NCBI RefSeq assembly: GCF_014202575.1
Contig: NZ_JACHHB010000009.1
Location: forward strand, 1 to 64,000
DNA length: 64,000 nt
Reading direction: 5' to 3'
Origin: Texcoconibacillus texcoconensis
GTDB lineage: Bacteria > Bacillota > Bacilli > Bacillales > Salisediminibacteriaceae
Shown here: in pieces, positions 62,713 to 64,000 of the stretch
Layout: every line of letters starts with the position of its first letter
How positions within the stretch are numbered: the first letter of the stretch is position 1
The notes under the pieces: model-generated
Database searches by the model: none
Told to the model about the DNA's origin: nothing
The model's input: the letters and a program-made list of their open reading frames with translations, nothing else
Position numbers and translations under genes: made by a program

Positions 62713-64000
62713 TTAGTTGTCCTCATCCATACTCAATACAGACATGAAGGCTTCTTGTGGTACTTCTACATTACCAACACTTTTCATGCGTTGTTTACCT
62801 TCTTTTTGCTTCTCAAGTAATTTACGTTTACGAGAAACGTCACCACCGTAACATTTCGATAGGACGTTCTTCCGCATCGCTTTAATCGTCGAACGAGCAA
62901 TAATTTTTTGACCAATACTTGCTTGAACTGGAACTTCGAATTGCTGTCTTGGAATTAATTCTTTCAACTTTTCAACAATCGCTTTCCCACGGTAATATGC
63001 ACTATCTCGGTGAACAATGACTGATAAGGCGTCGATTCGATCACCATTTAGTAAGATGTCCATTTTCACGAGGCTGCTTTCGCGATAGCCGATCATTTCA
63101 TAATCGAACGAAGCATATCCCTTCGTACTTGACTTCAACGTGTCGAAAAAGTCATAAACAATTTCAGCTAATGGAATTTCATAAACGATTGTAACACGCT
63201 TATCATCCAAGTATTGCATATCAGAATAAACACCGCGTTTTTTCTGACAAAGCTCCATAACAGGTCCAACAAAATCATTTGGCACCATGATTTCAGCGCG
63301 TACAAATGGCTCTTCGACTGAAGAAATCTTCTGTTGTTCAGGCATTGAAGCTGGGTTATCAATATAAATCGTCTCGCCCTCGCTTAAATGAACAGAATAG
63401 ATTACCGAAGGCGCTGTCGTAATTAATTCAATATTAAATTCTCGTTCAATTCGTTCTTGAATGATTTCCATATGCAAGAGACCTAGAAAACCACAACGGA
63501 AGCCAAAACCTAGCGCTTGTGATGTTTCTGGTTCATATTGCAAAGAAGAATCGTTTAGTTCTAATTTTTCAAGCGCTTCACGTAAACCAGTATAATTATT
63601 TGTATCCACTGGATATAAACCACAAAACACCATCGGATTCATTCGTTTATAACCAGGAAGCATTTCTGGTGCAGGGCGATTCGCATGGGTAATCGTATCA
63701 CCGACACGGCTGTCACCAACATTTTTTATCGACGCTGTTAAGAAACCAACATCTCCAACTGTTAACTCATCGCGAGCTTCTGGGTTTGGCGTAAACACAC
63801 CTAGTTCTTGCACTTCAAAATCTTTTTCCGTTGCCATCATACGAATTTTATCGCCAGGACGAATACCCCCTTCTACAACTCGGAAATAAACGATGACGCC
63901 ACGGTACGGATCATACAAAGAATCAAAGATCATTGCTTGAAGTGGCGCTTGTGGATCACCAGGCGGGGGTGGCACTTGATCGACCACTGCCTCTAAAATA
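62713..64000 (-). CDS. lepA: Elongation factor 4 (LepA), partial
   Basis: Ribosome-bound translational GTPase involved in back-translocation and ribosome biogenesis. The window holds about 429 C-terminal codons; the GTPase domain and the start lie beyond position 64000. [15 protein letters not shown] at the edge marks the end of the G domain. Domain II ([17 protein letters not shown]), domain [22 protein letters not shown] (domain IV/EF-G-like) and the LepA-specific C-terminal domain ([17 protein letters not shown]) follow. The stop codon is at 62713. The reading frame is intact throughout. Confidence 0.97.
   Translation of the reverse strand, partial: ILEAVVDQVPPPPGDPQAPLQAMIFDSLYDPYRGVIVYFRVVEGGIRPGDKIRMMATEKDFEVQELGVFTPNPEARDELTVGDVGFLTASIKNVGDSRVGDTITHANRPAPEMLPGYKRMNPMVFCGLYPVDTNNYTGLREALEKLELNDSSLQYEPETSQALGFGFRCGFLGLLHMEIIQERIEREFNIELITTAPSVIYSVHLSEGETIYIDNPASMPEQQKISSVEEPFVRAEIMVPNDFVGPVMELCQKKRGVYSDMQYLDDKRVTIVYEIPLAEIVYDFFDTLKSSTKGYASFDYEMIGYRESSLVKMDILLNGDRIDALSVIVHRDSAYYRGKAIVEKLKELIPRQQFEVPVQASIGQKIIARSTIKAMRKNVLSKCYGGDVSRKRKLLEKQKEGKQRMKSVGNVEVPQEAFMSVLSMDEDN

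Noticed and set aside
1-64000. CRISPR arrays, prophage or integrative element
   Set aside because: No regularly spaced direct repeats, integrase, phage structural genes or attachment-site duplications were seen; the only mobile signals are the intron edge and small foldback repeats.

Overview
The window is a chromosomal segment of a low-GC, Gram-positive, spore-forming Bacillaceae species. The evidence is the yqfC/yqfD sporulation genes, the AGGAGG-type ribosome binding sites, a CIRCE-controlled hrcA operon, a glycyl T-box and a gene order that closely follows the Bacillus subtilis pbpA-to-lepA region (pbpA, yqgE, sodA ... yqfZ, ispG, yqfX, yqfW, zur ... yqfT, nfo, cshB, yqfQ, ispH, yqfO, trmK, cccA ... 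sigA, dnaG, yqxD, ppsR, ccpN, glyS, glyQ, recO, yqzL, era, dgkA, ybeY, pgpH, phoH, yqfD, yqfC, yqfB, floA, yqeZ, yqeY, rpsU, yqeW, mtaB, rsmE, prmA, dnaJ, dnaK, grpE, hrcA, hemW, lepA). Most genes lie on the minus strand. The genus cannot be fixed from the sequence alone.

Layout. 1-5.7 kb: the 5' end of a group II intron directly behind the pbpA terminator, pbpA, a structured non-coding RNA candidate with its own promoter, a YqgE-type transporter, sodA, an IscA/HesB-like protein and three tRNA genes (Met, Ile2, Ser). 5.7-12.6 kb: a Na/phosphate symporter with a PhoU-like tail, DUF1189, NfeD and DUF1002 envelope proteins, yqfZ, ispG and yqfX. 12.7-21.7 kb: yqfW, a zinc island (zur, two permeases, one ATPase and a Zur box, but no binding protein), the polyphosphate pair ppx-ppk, and a membrane-anchored lytic transglycosylase behind an attenuator-like leader. 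21.7-34.1 kb: nfo, cshB, yqfQ with a DNA repeat, a CarD-like regulator, ispH, yqfO, trmK, cccA, a phosphodiesterase, an unknown membrane protein and the yqxD-dnaG-sigA macromolecular synthesis operon. 34.4-41.5 kb: ppsR-ccpN, T-box-controlled glyQS, recO, yqzL and era. 41.5-52.5 kb: the dgkA/ybeY/pgpH/phoH/yqfDC/yqfB/floA/yqeZ/yqeY/rpsU block and yqeW. 52.6-64 kb: mtaB-rsmE-prmA-dnaJ, a 626-bp repeat-filled gap, hrcA-grpE-dnaK, hemW and a partial lepA.

The genes are mostly housekeeping: cell-wall elongation, isoprenoid synthesis (ispG and ispH), tRNA and rRNA modification, ribosome assembly (era, ybeY, rpsU), c-di-AMP turnover (pgpH), protein folding, and metal and phosphate homeostasis. The noteworthy departures from the B. 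subtilis layout are the terminator-seated intron, the free-standing RNA near pbpA, the attenuator leader at 21 kb, an apparent 29-codon remnant of cytidine deaminase (cdd) that now overlaps the start of era, and foldback repeats that separate dnaJ from dnaK and supply the surroundings of a new dnaJ promoter.
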